From: an uncultured Clostridia bacterium
GTDB lineage: Bacteria; Bacillota; Clostridia; Oscillospirales; Acutalibacteraceae
Assembly: GCA_946539105.1 (NCBI GenBank)
Contig: CAMNHG010000012.1
Location: 1-23,569 of the forward strand
Length of the DNA: 23,569 nt
Direction of reading: 5' to 3'
Shown: positions 15,479-22,750 of the stretch, in pieces
How positions within the stretch are numbered: position 1 is the stretch's first letter
Layout of the letters: the number at the start of each line of letters is the position of its first letter
The notes under the pieces: generated by a model
What the model was told of the DNA's origin: nothing
Database searches by the model: none
Seen by the model: only the letters and a program-made list of their open reading frames with translations
Made by a program: the position numbers and the translations under genes

Positions 15479-16627
15479 TTTTTGTGTAAAAAAATCCGTT
15501 AATATATTGGCTGACTTTATTATGTTATCCATAGGGAGCGTTTGATGGATTCCTACAAAGAACGAGTGTTTTGCCATATCATTTGCCATCGGGTAAACCT
15601 TGTCTGACAGATAAGCGAAAGCCTTTTGCTCGTTCGTCACTCCTCCCATAAAGGTGCGTATTTCCAAGCCCCTCTCAGAAAAATAACTGTACGCGTCGTC
15701 GATAGTTCTTCCGTCGGTAATCTTTACCGGGAATACAAACACAGAGCCTCCGATAGCAGGGTGTTCGTAAACTTTTGCATTCGGAACGCCGGAAAGAGCG
15801 TTATATAAATACGCATAGTTTTCTTTTCTGCGTTTCTCATACTCGTCGAATTTAAGGAACTCCCACCTTCCGAAGCACGCGTTCAATTCGGATATTTCCA
15901 CATTAACGCCTAAACGCTCGTATGTAAACTGATGAGCCGGTCCGTTAGGAACAGTACACAGCGAGGGATCAATATGACATTTGCAAGACCTTCCCCAGTG
16001 ACATATGCTGTCAACAAGCATTGCGTCATCCTGATTAAGAGTGATTACGGCACCGCCGCCGTATGACGAAAGATGATGGGGATGATAAAACGACCATGTC
16101 GTAATATCGCCGCAAGAAAAAAACTGACGATCGTTTTCGTCGCGCAAATCAAGCGTTTCGCAGGCGTCCTGGAGTATCAGACAGCCGTTTTCTCTTGCAA
16201 TTTCGCTGACGCGCTTCATATCGGCAGGAAATCCCAAAAAGTGAGTAACAGCTATCAGGGACAGTCCTTCAATGTTTTTTTCAAGCTCTTTAACGTCCAT
16301 ATTGAAGCCGTCGGGTTCAACATCTATGATTCTAATTTCAAAGCCGGCTAATATTAGGGAGCTTACGGTCGTAGGAAACGTAAACGCGGAAACAGCCGCT
16401 TTCAAGGGCTTTCCGGATTTTTTTATTTTTTCCGCCAGTGCCAGACTTGCCGCAAGGTTTGCCGATGAACCGCTGTTTACAAGAGAAATGTATGGAACGC
16501 CGTATGCGGTTTTCAGCTCTTCCGAAAACAGATTGATATTCCTGCGTGCCTCACCGAGATTATTTTCCAAAAATTCTCCGAAGCCTTCCGCCGTAATTCT
16601 TCCCGTACACGGATATAAATACTTCAT
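15461..16627 (-). CDS. DegT-fold PMP-dependent, [2Fe-2S]-type sugar 3-dehydrase-like enzyme
   Basis: A 388-residue fold-type I aminotransferase homologue. NSGSSANLAA (51-60) and QDACETLD (153-160) are typical of the DegT/StrS family. The segment that normally carries the PLP Lys reads SFYHPHHLSSYGGGAV, with His at 184/185 and no Lys. This is the mark of ColD/E1/RfbH enzymes, which use PMP to remove a 3-hydroxyl from a nucleotide 4-keto sugar. It also has C156-X58-C215-X1-C217-X6-C224, matching the C-X57-C-X1-C-X7-C iron-sulfur motif described for E1 (CDP-4-keto-6-deoxyglucose-3-dehydrase). It is about 50 residues shorter than RfbH. It is coupled to the upstream radical SAM gene by TAATG. Its last residues and stop codon come from the adjoining transpeptidase remnant. 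No reductase (E3) partner or sugar gene is nearby, so the true substrate is open. Confidence 0.8.
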   Translation of the reverse strand: MKYLYPCTGRITAEGFGEFLENNLGEARRNINLFSEELKTAYGVPYISLVNSGSSANLAASLALAEKIKKSGKPLKAAVSAFTFPTTVSSLILAGFEIRIIDVEPDGFNMDVKELEKNIEGLSLIAVTHFLGFPADMKRVSEIARENGCLILQDACETLDLRDENDRQFFSCGDITTWSFYHPHHLSSYGGGAVITLNQDDAMLVDSICHWGRSCKCHIDPSLCTVPNGPAHQFTYERLGVNVEISELNACFGRWEFLKFDEYEKRRKENYAYLYNALSGVPNAKVYEHPAIGGSVFVFPVKITDGRTIDDAYSYFSERGLEIRTFMGGVTNEQKAFAYLSDKVYPMANDMAKHSFFVGIHQTLPMDNIIKSANILTDFFTQKDRYVF

Positions 16628-17925
16628 TACTTTTTTCCCTCTTTCATTTTAATATATTGTTCACGATGATACGGAGACCAGAACAGTGCCGCTACGGCTC
16701 CGTACAATTTGAATCCTTCTTTGGTGAGCGTACAAATACCGTTACTGATTTCGACATACCGATGTTCGAGCAGAAAGTCAAACTCATTGTGATAATAAGA
16801 CATCGGGTCACTGCACAGTATTTTTTCCAGCACGCTCAAGCTGAATCTGCCGCTGTATAATGAAATGCAGATGTACTTGGCGGCAATCTCGTCCTTTGGA
16901 AGAAGATAACTGTATTCCTCGCTGATTTCATCAAAATCCGGCATATACCGGCTGTTATCGGATTTGAGTATATTGTATGATATTCCCTTATCAGACATAG
17001 ATTGAGCCGAAACTCCGAAGCCTTTGTAAGGACGTCCTAAAAACATACGCGAATACAAATACGAAGATACTCCCTCGTCATCAAACTTCGAAAAGGTATT
17101 TTGTCCGAACCGGCCTTTGTAGCCTAAATCCGTTAAGCCGTTATAGAGGAACTCATACTGCCTGAACAAAACGTTACGGTCAACCGATACCGAATCAAGT
17201 CCGTTTCTGTTATATCGCAATTCGTAAAGCGTAACCTGCTCAGGCTCAAGCACCTTGACAGCGTACAACGAGTTTGAGAGCATTAAATCCGTCTGATCCG
17301 GAAAGCCGTACATCAGGTCAATATTCAGCTTCTTAATTCCTGCGTTTCGAATGCTCCCGGTCATCCTTTCCATATAACTCAACGCTTGGGGCAACCGCTC
17401 CATTTTGCTTAACAGCCCGTCGTCAAAAACCTGGATTCCGGTGCTCATACGGGGAATATTATGCTCCGCAATACATCTTATTTTGTCGTCATCTATTGCC
17501 GAAAAACTAAATTCAATACTGGGCTCAAATCCTTCGCTCAAATCATATTTCCCTCTGATTTCCGTATGGTAATCAAGAAGACGGTTTAACACCGGGAGCT
17601 CAAGTGATGTAGGCGTACCGCCGCCGATATCCAACCCATATAATTTTTTTATGTTATGCGAGCCGAAGAATTTTTCGGATTGAGCTATCAGCTTATCAAT
17701 GTAATCGTTTTGCTGTGAAATGTCGCCGCAAAGGAATCTTGTGTATTCACAGAACCGGCACAGGTGCTTGCAAAACGGAATATGATAATACAGCGATAGT
17801 GCTTCCGTGTTTTCCATAATATCTGTATCTGTGCGATAACGCGCAAAAAACTTCCGCCGCAGAGGATAAGATGTGTTGCAGTTAATATCAGAGGCTGCGA
17901 GTTGAAAAAAGTGTTCCTGATTCAT
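16627..17925 (-). CDS. HemN/HemW-like radical SAM enzyme of unknown substrate
   Basis: A 432-residue protein. The radical SAM cluster motif is YYHIPFCKHLCRFCEY (C52, C56, C59), preceded by the HemN-type Y-x-H-I-P-F; GGGTPT (101-106) binds SAM; IDLMYGFPDQT follows. The C-terminal region has the HemN_C winged-helix look (TLTKEGFKLYGAVAALF). Genuine HemW is normally encoded elsewhere and not beside a DegT-fold enzyme, so coproporphyrinogen oxidation or haem insertion is unlikely. HemN-like proteins also act as methyltransferases and cyclopropanases in natural-product pathways. RBS AAAGGA precedes ATG 17925. It is first gene of a two-gene unit coupled to the Fe-S dehydrase-like gene and driven by the repeat-borne promoter at 17993-18021. 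Confidence 0.8.
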   Translation of the reverse strand: MNQEHFFQLAASDINCNTSYPLRRKFFARYRTDTDIMENTEALSLYYHIPFCKHLCRFCEYTRFLCGDISQQNDYIDKLIAQSEKFFGSHNIKKLYGLDIGGGTPTSLELPVLNRLLDYHTEIRGKYDLSEGFEPSIEFSFSAIDDDKIRCIAEHNIPRMSTGIQVFDDGLLSKMERLPQALSYMERMTGSIRNAGIKKLNIDLMYGFPDQTDLMLSNSLYAVKVLEPEQVTLYELRYNRNGLDSVSVDRNVLFRQYEFLYNGLTDLGYKGRFGQNTFSKFDDEGVSSYLYSRMFLGRPYKGFGVSAQSMSDKGISYNILKSDNSRYMPDFDEISEEYSYLLPKDEIAAKYICISLYSGRFSLSVLEKILCSDPMSYYHNEFDFLLEHRYVEISNGICTLTKEGFKLYGAVAALFWSPYHREQYIKMKEGKK

Positions 17926-17961
17926 TTTTTCCTTTCAAATTCATCGTTAATTGATTTGCTT

Positions 17962-17989
17962 TTTGCCTGTTTAAATTTGCCTGTTTAAA
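17962..17989. repeat. Perfect 14-bp tandem repeat at the radical SAM transcription start
   Basis: TTTGCCTGTTTAAA occurs twice with no gap (17962-17975 and 17976-17989). On the minus strand it lies immediately downstream of the -10 box (17993-17998), covering the expected transcription start and first ~25 transcribed bases. This position suits a repressor operator; no palindrome is evident. Confidence 0.75.
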
Positions 17990-17992
17990 AAC

Positions 17993-18021
17993 ATTTTACC
18001 ACGAATCAAAAGCAATGGCAA
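17993..18021 (-). promoter_or_regulatory. Promoter of the radical SAM/dehydrase unit
   Basis: On the minus strand: TTGCCA (18016-18021), 17-bp spacer, TAAAAT (17993-17998). The 29 bases match the promoter at 22722-22750 at all but one position, including the spacer, showing recent common origin. Confidence 0.75.
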
Positions 18022-18058
18022 TATACACATAGTTTTTTATAACCGCGGATAATAACGC

Positions 18059-18090
18059 AAAAACTGCACTCGGCAAATTACCGGGTGCAG
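18059..18090 (-). terminator. Terminator within repeat copy A
   Basis: CTGCACTCGG and CCGGGTGCAG form a 10-bp stem (one G-T pair) around 7 bases; five T follow on the minus strand and a TTTTGTTTTT run on the plus strand, so it may work in both directions. It would end the transcript of the 213-aa gene (stop at 18170). Confidence 0.75.
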
Positions 18091-18169
18091 CGTTTTGTTT
18101 TTGCTCTTAATTTTTTTAATCAACCGGCTGCGTTTTCAGCACGGCAGAAAACAGCCTTTTCGTTTCAAA

Positions 18170-18811
18170 TTACTTTTTTCCGAACAGCTTTGAGAAAAAT
18201 CCCTTCTTTTTTGCCGATGTTGCAGGCTCCTGAGTTTCGGTGTTATTCGGCTTATCAATGATTGATTCCTCGGCAGTATCGTTTTCAATCAAGCCGTCAG
18301 CCACAGCATTGTATGTTTTATCGCTGACCGAGAGCCACGGATAAAGCTGCATAATGAGCATTTCCCATTTCAGAATACCTTTTCTTCCTCCGATGGGAAG
18401 CTGTAATTCAAGGGTTGCTTTCGGAAAGCTCATCACATTATATGAGCCGTCTAATTTTTCTATTCTGTTAAGTACAGAAAACAAAGTGCAGCCAAGAACC
18501 CTTTGAATATGAGGGCTGAGCTTCACAACAATTTTCGGCTCACTCAAAGAAGGATTAAATTCGAGCAATCCCGCACATGAAAGATAATACATCACGGTTT
18601 CTTTTTCTTGCTCAGACATATTTAAAACCATTTCCCGTGTTATGGGGCTGCCGTCCCTCAAAAGCAGTCCGCAGCTTTTCTCTGCCTCCGTCAATGCCAT
18701 TTGTTCAAGTTCCGCTAAAAGCACGCCGATGCTCTCATTTTGCCCGGCTTTCTCATACACAAGCTCAATTTCATCGTGACAGCCTGTAATCCAATTTATC
18801 TTTCTGTCCAT
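18170..18811 (-). CDS. Hypothetical protein with basic Phe-rich tail
   Basis: A 213-residue soluble protein I do not recognise. No signal peptide or transmembrane segment. It is acidic in the N-terminal half (residues 20-75 probably helical, e.g. VLLAELEQMALTEAEKS). The middle has beta-like stretches (PKIVVKLSPH, KATLELQLPIGG). A disordered Glu/Thr/Asn linker precedes the end KKKGFFSKLFGKK, an amphipathic basic peptide that could touch membrane or nucleic acid. The RBS AGAGGGG and ATG 18811 begin inside and just after the stop codon of the XRE-NTPase-CYTH gene (2-bp gap), so the two are almost certainly translated together and may act together. Confidence 0.7.
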   Translation of the reverse strand: MDRKINWITGCHDEIELVYEKAGQNESIGVLLAELEQMALTEAEKSCGLLLRDGSPITREMVLNMSEQEKETVMYYLSCAGLLEFNPSLSEPKIVVKLSPHIQRVLGCTLFSVLNRIEKLDGSYNVMSFPKATLELQLPIGGRKGILKWEMLIMQLYPWLSVSDKTYNAVADGLIENDTAEESIIDKPNNTETQEPATSAKKKGFFSKLFGKK

Positions 18812-18813
18812 TG

Positions 18814-20130
18814 TTAAATCCCCTCTGTATTATTCGCCAAAGAGGCGTTTTTGTAGGAATCGTCGTCGGTAACTTCTTTGATTACCTTAATCTGCTTAGG
18901 AAAGATAATTTCTGCGTTCTCGTCGCTGAGTTCGATTTCAACGATTGCCTTTTCTTTCCAGAACGGATAGACGTCAATCTCGAAATACTGATTTTCGTAT
19001 GTAAGGCAATACCTGTCCTTTCGAATCTGACGTTTGGCGGTGTCCGCGTTCATCAGCAGACGCAGATACTCCCTTTCGGAAAGCCGACGCTCAATTTCAA
19101 CGCGCTTAACGTCGCTTACCTTGCGCTTTGTGGTCTGAAAGTATATATAGTGTCCGTCAAAGCCGCGTTGGCGGACTCTGACTTCCTCGTCCTTGTTCGA
19201 CATTAAATATGTCTGAATAATCTCAATGCGCTGACAGTTCGGAATAGACTCAAGCCATTTAATATCCGGATATTCAATAAGGAACTTGCGCTCTATCTCG
19301 AACGGCTCCGGTTCGCCTAAAAATGAAGATATCTCCGCGATCAGACGCTTCATCTTATCTTCAAAATCAGAGGAGTTGTCAATTACACGCAGGTGAGGAT
19401 GACCTGTCCACGCAGAAATTAATTTATCGTCAAGCGCGGCAGCTTCATCAACTGTTTCCGTTCTGGCGGAGTTGTTGGCTGTCGTATAAAATTCCTCTGC
19501 ACCCTTCGCCGCAGTCACCAGATGAAATACCGCGTCGTAGTTATCGCGCAGCTCAATCTCGTTCGACCCGAGATATTCAAGCATCTGAGCAAACTCAAGA
19601 TTATCCATATACGCCTTGTTATCCAATGCTCCGCGGTCGCAAACTATCAAAACCTTTGAGGCATCCATATTCTTTGCGGCTTGCTCAAAAACCTTTTCTT
19701 TTTCAAGCTGTAAGCGCAGCTGGCATTTCTGATACTCAGCGTTCGTTTTACACGTCCACGGCGCGACACCGCCTGTGATAAGCTCGGTTGCCGTCTCCGG
19801 AACGAACAGAACGGTATAACCCATTTGAGTAAAAGCGTTTTGAACCCAGCTCATCGCCGTGGATTTTCCTGCGCAAGGGCCGCCTGTGATAACAATTTTT
19901 GTAACGTCCACTTTGTTTTCTTCCTCTCTCCTATTAAGCAATTCATCCACGCTGATATGAAACAGCGCAGCGAGCTTTCTAATCATATCTATGCTTGGCT
20001 TTGCTTTGCCGACTTCCCACTTTGACACCGCCTTGTTGGTTACGCCGACCTCGGCGGCGAGCTCCGATTGAGAGAGCCCTGCTCTGCTCCGCAACTCAAA
20101 AATATAATTCCCGAATTTGTAATCGTTCAT
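18814..20130 (-). CDS. XRE-HTH / P-loop NTPase (AAA_28) / CYTH three-domain fusion
   Basis: A 438-residue protein from ATG 20130 (AGGAGG exactly 8 nt upstream; the ATG at 20136 is only 2 nt from it). Residues about 5-65 are a Cro/CI helix-turn-helix (LSQSELAAEVGVTNKAVSKWE). Residues about 77-280 are an AAA_28-type NTPase with Walker A GGPCAGKST and Walker B-like VLIVCDRG. Residues about 283-430 are a CYTH/triphosphate tunnel domain with EIERKF, VRVRQRG, TTKRK, VEIERRLS, RKDRYCL and FEIDVY, so the tunnel residues appear complete. AAA_28+CYTH is a known pairing (e.g. Drosophila Ttd14). Adding a DNA-binding domain suggests a transcription factor that senses or hydrolyses a nucleotide or polyphosphate. 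Partner: the orphan 213-aa gene 2 bp downstream. Confidence 0.85.
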   Translation of the reverse strand: MNDYKFGNYIFELRSRAGLSQSELAAEVGVTNKAVSKWEVGKAKPSIDMIRKLAALFHISVDELLNRREEENKVDVTKIVITGGPCAGKSTAMSWVQNAFTQMGYTVLFVPETATELITGGVAPWTCKTNAEYQKCQLRLQLEKEKVFEQAAKNMDASKVLIVCDRGALDNKAYMDNLEFAQMLEYLGSNEIELRDNYDAVFHLVTAAKGAEEFYTTANNSARTETVDEAAALDDKLISAWTGHPHLRVIDNSSDFEDKMKRLIAEISSFLGEPEPFEIERKFLIEYPDIKWLESIPNCQRIEIIQTYLMSNKDEEVRVRQRGFDGHYIYFQTTKRKVSDVKRVEIERRLSEREYLRLLMNADTAKRQIRKDRYCLTYENQYFEIDVYPFWKEKAIVEIELSDENAEIIFPKQIKVIKEVTDDDSYKNASLANNTEGI

Positions 20131-20154
20131 TGGCATTTCCTCCTTTCATCTATT

Positions 20155-20182
20155 ATTATACTGACTATAATTTTAAATACAA
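20155..20182 (-). promoter_or_regulatory. Proximal promoter of the XRE-NTPase-CYTH gene
   Basis: On the minus strand: TTGTAT (20177-20182), 16-bp spacer, TATAAT (20155-20160), 25 bp before ATG 20130. The short leader leaves room for autoregulation by the encoded HTH, but no obvious operator palindrome is seen. Confidence 0.6.
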
Positions 20183-20296
20183 GATGTTAACTATCGAATA
20201 GCGGTAGAATATCTAAAATTTTCTGCGGTTTAGTTATATGCCGACGCCCGAATAGCTTTGCAAACCGTAATTTTATTCTCTGCTTATAATATCCTT

Positions 20297-20485
20297 ATTC
20301 TACCACTAATCAAAAAGCATAGCAATAGCCCGCTGCATTTTCACTTTACGGCATTCACATCGCAGCCGCAAAAAAACTGCACCCCGCAAACTACTGAGTG
20401 CAGCATTTTGTTTTTACTCCGTAAAGTTTTCCTAATCCGCCGACAGCATTTTCAGCACGGCAGAAAACATCGTTTTCTTTGTTTA
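20297..20485. repeat. Intergenic repeat, copy B
   Basis: Contains the same promoter block as copies A and C, here TTGCTA (20320-20325), 17 bp, TAGAAT (20297-20302) on the minus strand. It shares the CACATCGCAGCCGC block with copy C (near 20357) and the hairpin block (CTGCAC 20377, GTGCAG 20398) and AGCACGGCAGAAAACA with copy A. The gap 20137-20730 holds the regulator promoter, this repeat, a strong hairpin at 20618 and the GNAT operon terminator. Open frames crossing it on both strands lack ribosome binding sites and I do not call them genes. Confidence 0.75.
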
Positions 20486-20617
20486 ATGCGACGCAGATTT
20501 TGAACAGTGCTACAACAAATGCTAAAAACGCACCAAATACCGAGGACTCCCTCAGCAAACGCCACGAGAGTTCTCCAAAAACTGCACAACGGTCGGCTCT
20601 GCCGTCCGATGTTCTTC

Positions 20618-20645
20618 GCGAGCCGTCCACCAAAGGACGGCTCGC
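20618..20645 (+). terminator. Strong 11-bp hairpin, plus-strand T-tract
   Basis: GCGAGCCGTCC, loop ACCAAA, GGACGGCTCGC, followed on the plus strand by TTTT. A perfect 11-bp GC-rich stem. No plus-strand gene ends here, so it may mark the outer end of the copy B element or terminate an untranslated RNA; the minus strand lacks a T-tract. Confidence 0.55.
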
Positions 20646-20682
20646 TTTTACCTGCTTTCAATAATCACCGGTGTTTTTTCAA

Positions 20683-20710
20683 TAAAAAATCCCCTTGCCA
20701 AGGCAAGAGG
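20683..20710 (-). terminator. Terminator of the nitrilase-methyltransferase-GNAT operon
   Basis: On the minus strand: CCTCTTGCC, TT, GGCAAGGGG (9-bp stem with one G-T pair), then ATTTTTT. It lies 21 bp past the GNAT stop codon. Confidence 0.85.
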
Positions 20711-20730
20711 ATAACTTTCTTTTAATTTAT

Positions 20731-21153
20731 TCAAAGATTCTTTTTGAGGTAATATCTGCAATGCTTTGCCGGACAATTCTCTAACACACCAAACACTTCA
20801 TAGCCATGCTTTTCGTAAAACTCCTTTGCCTGAAAATCAAAGGTATCGAGGTGTATCAAATAACATCCTTTTTCTTTGGCAGTGTTTTCAACCTCGACAA
20901 GTAGCCTTGCGCCAAACCCTTTACCTCGATAAGTTTCGTTAACCCAAAGCGTATCAATATAAGCAACATTCCAACAGTACATTTTTGCAACACAACCGGC
21001 TATAATTTTTCCGTTATCGTCGGTTATCTTTTTGTCAAGTATATCAAACAGCACATTCTGTTCGGCAGGAACTTTGGAAAGGTTATATTCTACAAGTCTG
21101 TCAATGATATAATCAGCGTCACCTTGTTTGCAGTTTTCAATTTTGAAATTCAT
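20731..21153 (-). CDS. GNAT-family N-acetyltransferase
   Basis: A 140-residue single-domain protein that would transfer an acetyl group from acetyl-CoA. Motif A reads VNETYRGKGFGARLL (R-x-x-G-x-G/A pyrophosphate loop), preceded by YIDTLWV; motif B lies near EFYEKHGYEVFGVL. The substrate cannot be told from sequence. AGAGGT overlaps the stop codon of the methyltransferase gene one base upstream, so the two are coupled. It is the last gene of a three-gene unit, followed by a clear terminator. Confidence 0.85.
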   Translation of the reverse strand: MNFKIENCKQGDADYIIDRLVEYNLSKVPAEQNVLFDILDKKITDDNGKIIAGCVAKMYCWNVAYIDTLWVNETYRGKGFGARLLVEVENTAKEKGCYLIHLDTFDFQAKEFYEKHGYEVFGVLENCPAKHCRYYLKKNL

Positions 21154-21154
21154 A

Positions 21155-21850
21155 TTAACCTCTTTTTACAAATATCAAATGATGGAAGAAAGCAATCTTT
21201 TGAAAATCTGGATCTTGAGATACCTTCATTTCAATGTCGATCATCTTTTTCTGCCATTCTTCATCTTTTTGAATCTCTTGATTCTGTTGTAATTCCCAAA
21301 AGGTTCTCAATCCAAAGATTTCTTGCAAAACAAAACCGTTGCACCATTTGGCAATATCCTTGCCGTCGTAGTAGTTGATTATACCAAATTGTTGGGCATT
21401 ACTATTGTGACCGTTAAGGAGATTGTTAGCTTCATCAAAGTTGTTTAGCAAAACTACCATTTGCATAACTCTGCCGTTGCGGTTGTGCTTGACGATAGAA
21501 AGTTTACCATTTGGTTTTAACAAACGGTAAAACTCACCGACAATTATTTCTCGGTCATTAGCGTATTCCAAAACATTATGACAAAAGATATAATCAAAGG
21601 ATTCGCTCGGCAGCTTTTTCAATTCGTCTGTACTTCCGATAATTTGCCGATAGCCGTTTGTATTCACTTGCTGAGCAAGCATATCCTCGGAAGGCTCAAT
21701 CGCAGTTACTTGATTGTCGGCGGCGAAATGATCGGCTGTAATACCTGTCCCGCTTCCAAAGTCAAGAATCATTTTTTCTTCTAATGCGCCTACTTGTTTC
21801 CAAATGATAACTTTTGCGAGTTTCTCCCAAACGGGAATTTGATTCAGCAT
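21155..21850 (-). CDS. Class I SAM-dependent methyltransferase
   Basis: A 231-residue Rossmann-fold methyltransferase. Motif I is ILDFGSGTGITADHF (about 28-42); the acidic residue of motif II is in VTAIEPSEDML; FDYIFCHNVLEY is motif IV, typical of Methyltransf_11. The C-terminal third (EIFGLRTFWELQQN and beyond) is probably substrate-specific and unassigned. RBS AGGAG precedes ATG 21850. It lies 19 bp after the nitrilase-like gene and 1 bp before the GNAT gene. Confidence 0.85.
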   Translation of the reverse strand: MLNQIPVWEKLAKVIIWKQVGALEEKMILDFGSGTGITADHFAADNQVTAIEPSEDMLAQQVNTNGYRQIIGSTDELKKLPSESFDYIFCHNVLEYANDREIIVGEFYRLLKPNGKLSIVKHNRNGRVMQMVVLLNNFDEANNLLNGHNSNAQQFGIINYYDGKDIAKWCNGFVLQEIFGLRTFWELQQNQEIQKDEEWQKKMIDIEMKVSQDPDFQKIAFFHHLIFVKRG

Positions 21851-21869
21851 ATTAAGCTCCTATTACTTT

Positions 21870-22694
21870 TTATCTAATAAACGGATATTGTATTTTATCA
21901 TTGAGCAGTTCAGAATAAGCATTTACTTTTCTGAATGTGTTTCCCATCATTTCGCGCTCACGATATGCACGAATTTTGTCTATATCAAAATCAGCGTAAA
22001 ACAATCCTTCTGCATCCGCATCAGGAATAAACAGCGTATTGTCAACACATTCGCCGTTTCTGTCCCAGCAAATCGGACTATAGGCACAGGAATTACCGGC
22101 GTTCTTGCCGTTGGGATTTGCCATAGCCACGCCGCACATATTCTCGTATGCTCTGGTTGACAGAGCTTGCAAGCGAGGGCGCATGCTGCCGCAATCGTTA
22201 GGTACCAGAATAATCTCCGCACCCTTTAGCATTAAAATTCTTGCGCTTTCGGGATATTCCCGGTCATAACAAATCATGATACCGATTTTTACACCATCGA
22301 AATCACATACTTTGAATTCTGTTCCCGGTTCTAACACTTTTTCATCGGCAAAGTCACAGGTATGTACCTTTGCATATTTCATCAAAATCTTTCCGTCTTT
22401 GCCGATAACAAACGCAGTGTTTTGAGGATAACTTTTTCCTTTTGACAAAGCAGTCGCAACAAGCCCGATACCTAATTCTCCTACCTGTTCGCAAAGCGAA
22501 GACAAATCACCTTCCGTAATCGCCGAAGAATTATCAATCGTCAGGTCGTAGCCTGTGATAAAGCACTCCGGCAGCAAAAGAATATCAGCACCTTCTTGTT
22601 TTGCTTCTGACATATACTTAATTATCGTTTTGATATTGTTTTCGTATTCACGATTAACTGAACGCATTTGCAAAACAGCTACTCTTAAAACCAT
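21870..22694 (-). CDS. Carbon-nitrogen hydrolase (nitrilase superfamily)
   Basis: A 274-residue enzyme with the complete nitrilase Glu-Lys-Cys triad: Glu43 in LLPECFITGYD, Lys109 in YAKVHTC and Cys142 in IMICYDREYPE. It would hydrolyse an amide or carbamoyl C-N bond; whether the substrate is an omega-amide, an N-carbamoyl compound or another amide is undetermined. I choose ATG 22694, with AGAGGTG 6 nt upstream; the GTG at 22703 lies inside that RBS. First gene of the operon, driven by the repeat-borne promoter at 22722-22750. Confidence 0.88.
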   Translation of the reverse strand: MVLRVAVLQMRSVNREYENNIKTIIKYMSEAKQEGADILLLPECFITGYDLTIDNSSAITEGDLSSLCEQVGELGIGLVATALSKGKSYPQNTAFVIGKDGKILMKYAKVHTCDFADEKVLEPGTEFKVCDFDGVKIGIMICYDREYPESARILMLKGAEIILVPNDCGSMRPRLQALSTRAYENMCGVAMANPNGKNAGNSCAYSPICWDRNGECVDNTLFIPDADAEGLFYADFDIDKIRAYREREMMGNTFRKVNAYSELLNDKIQYPFIR

Positions 22695-22721
22695 TGCTAT
22701 CACCTCTGACTTCTTTTTATT

Positions 22722-22750
22722 ATTTTACCACGAATCAAAAGCTATGGCAA
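22722..22750 (-). promoter_or_regulatory. Promoter of the nitrilase operon
   Basis: On the minus strand: TTGCCA (22745-22750), 17-bp spacer, TAAAAT (22722-22727), 27 bp before ATG 22694. Near-identical to the promoter at 17993-18021, spacer included. Confidence 0.75.

Larger units (their letters stand above)
17993..18165. repeat. Intergenic repeat, copy A (promoter plus hairpin)
   Basis: Shares with copy B (20297-20485) the ordered blocks: ATTnTACCACnAATCAAAA promoter block; GCAAAAACTGCAC...GTGCAGC(G/A)TTTTGTTTTT hairpin block; and TTTTCAGCACGGCAGAAAACA. Copy A accounts for nearly all of the 244-bp gap 17926-18169. The right part contains a second potential hairpin around GTTTTC/GAAAAC. Confidence 0.75.

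Noticed and set aside
16627..17925. Calling the radical SAM gene hemW
   Set aside because: The neighbour is a DegT-fold Fe-S dehydrase rather than lepA/hrcA/grpE-type genes usual for hemW, and the sequence around the third Cys and SAM site is atypical.
20391..20661. Overlapping 60-80 codon frames on both strands in the intergenic region
   Set aside because: No ribosome binding site, begin at TTG or within the hairpin, and coincide with the repeat element shared with 18050-18165.
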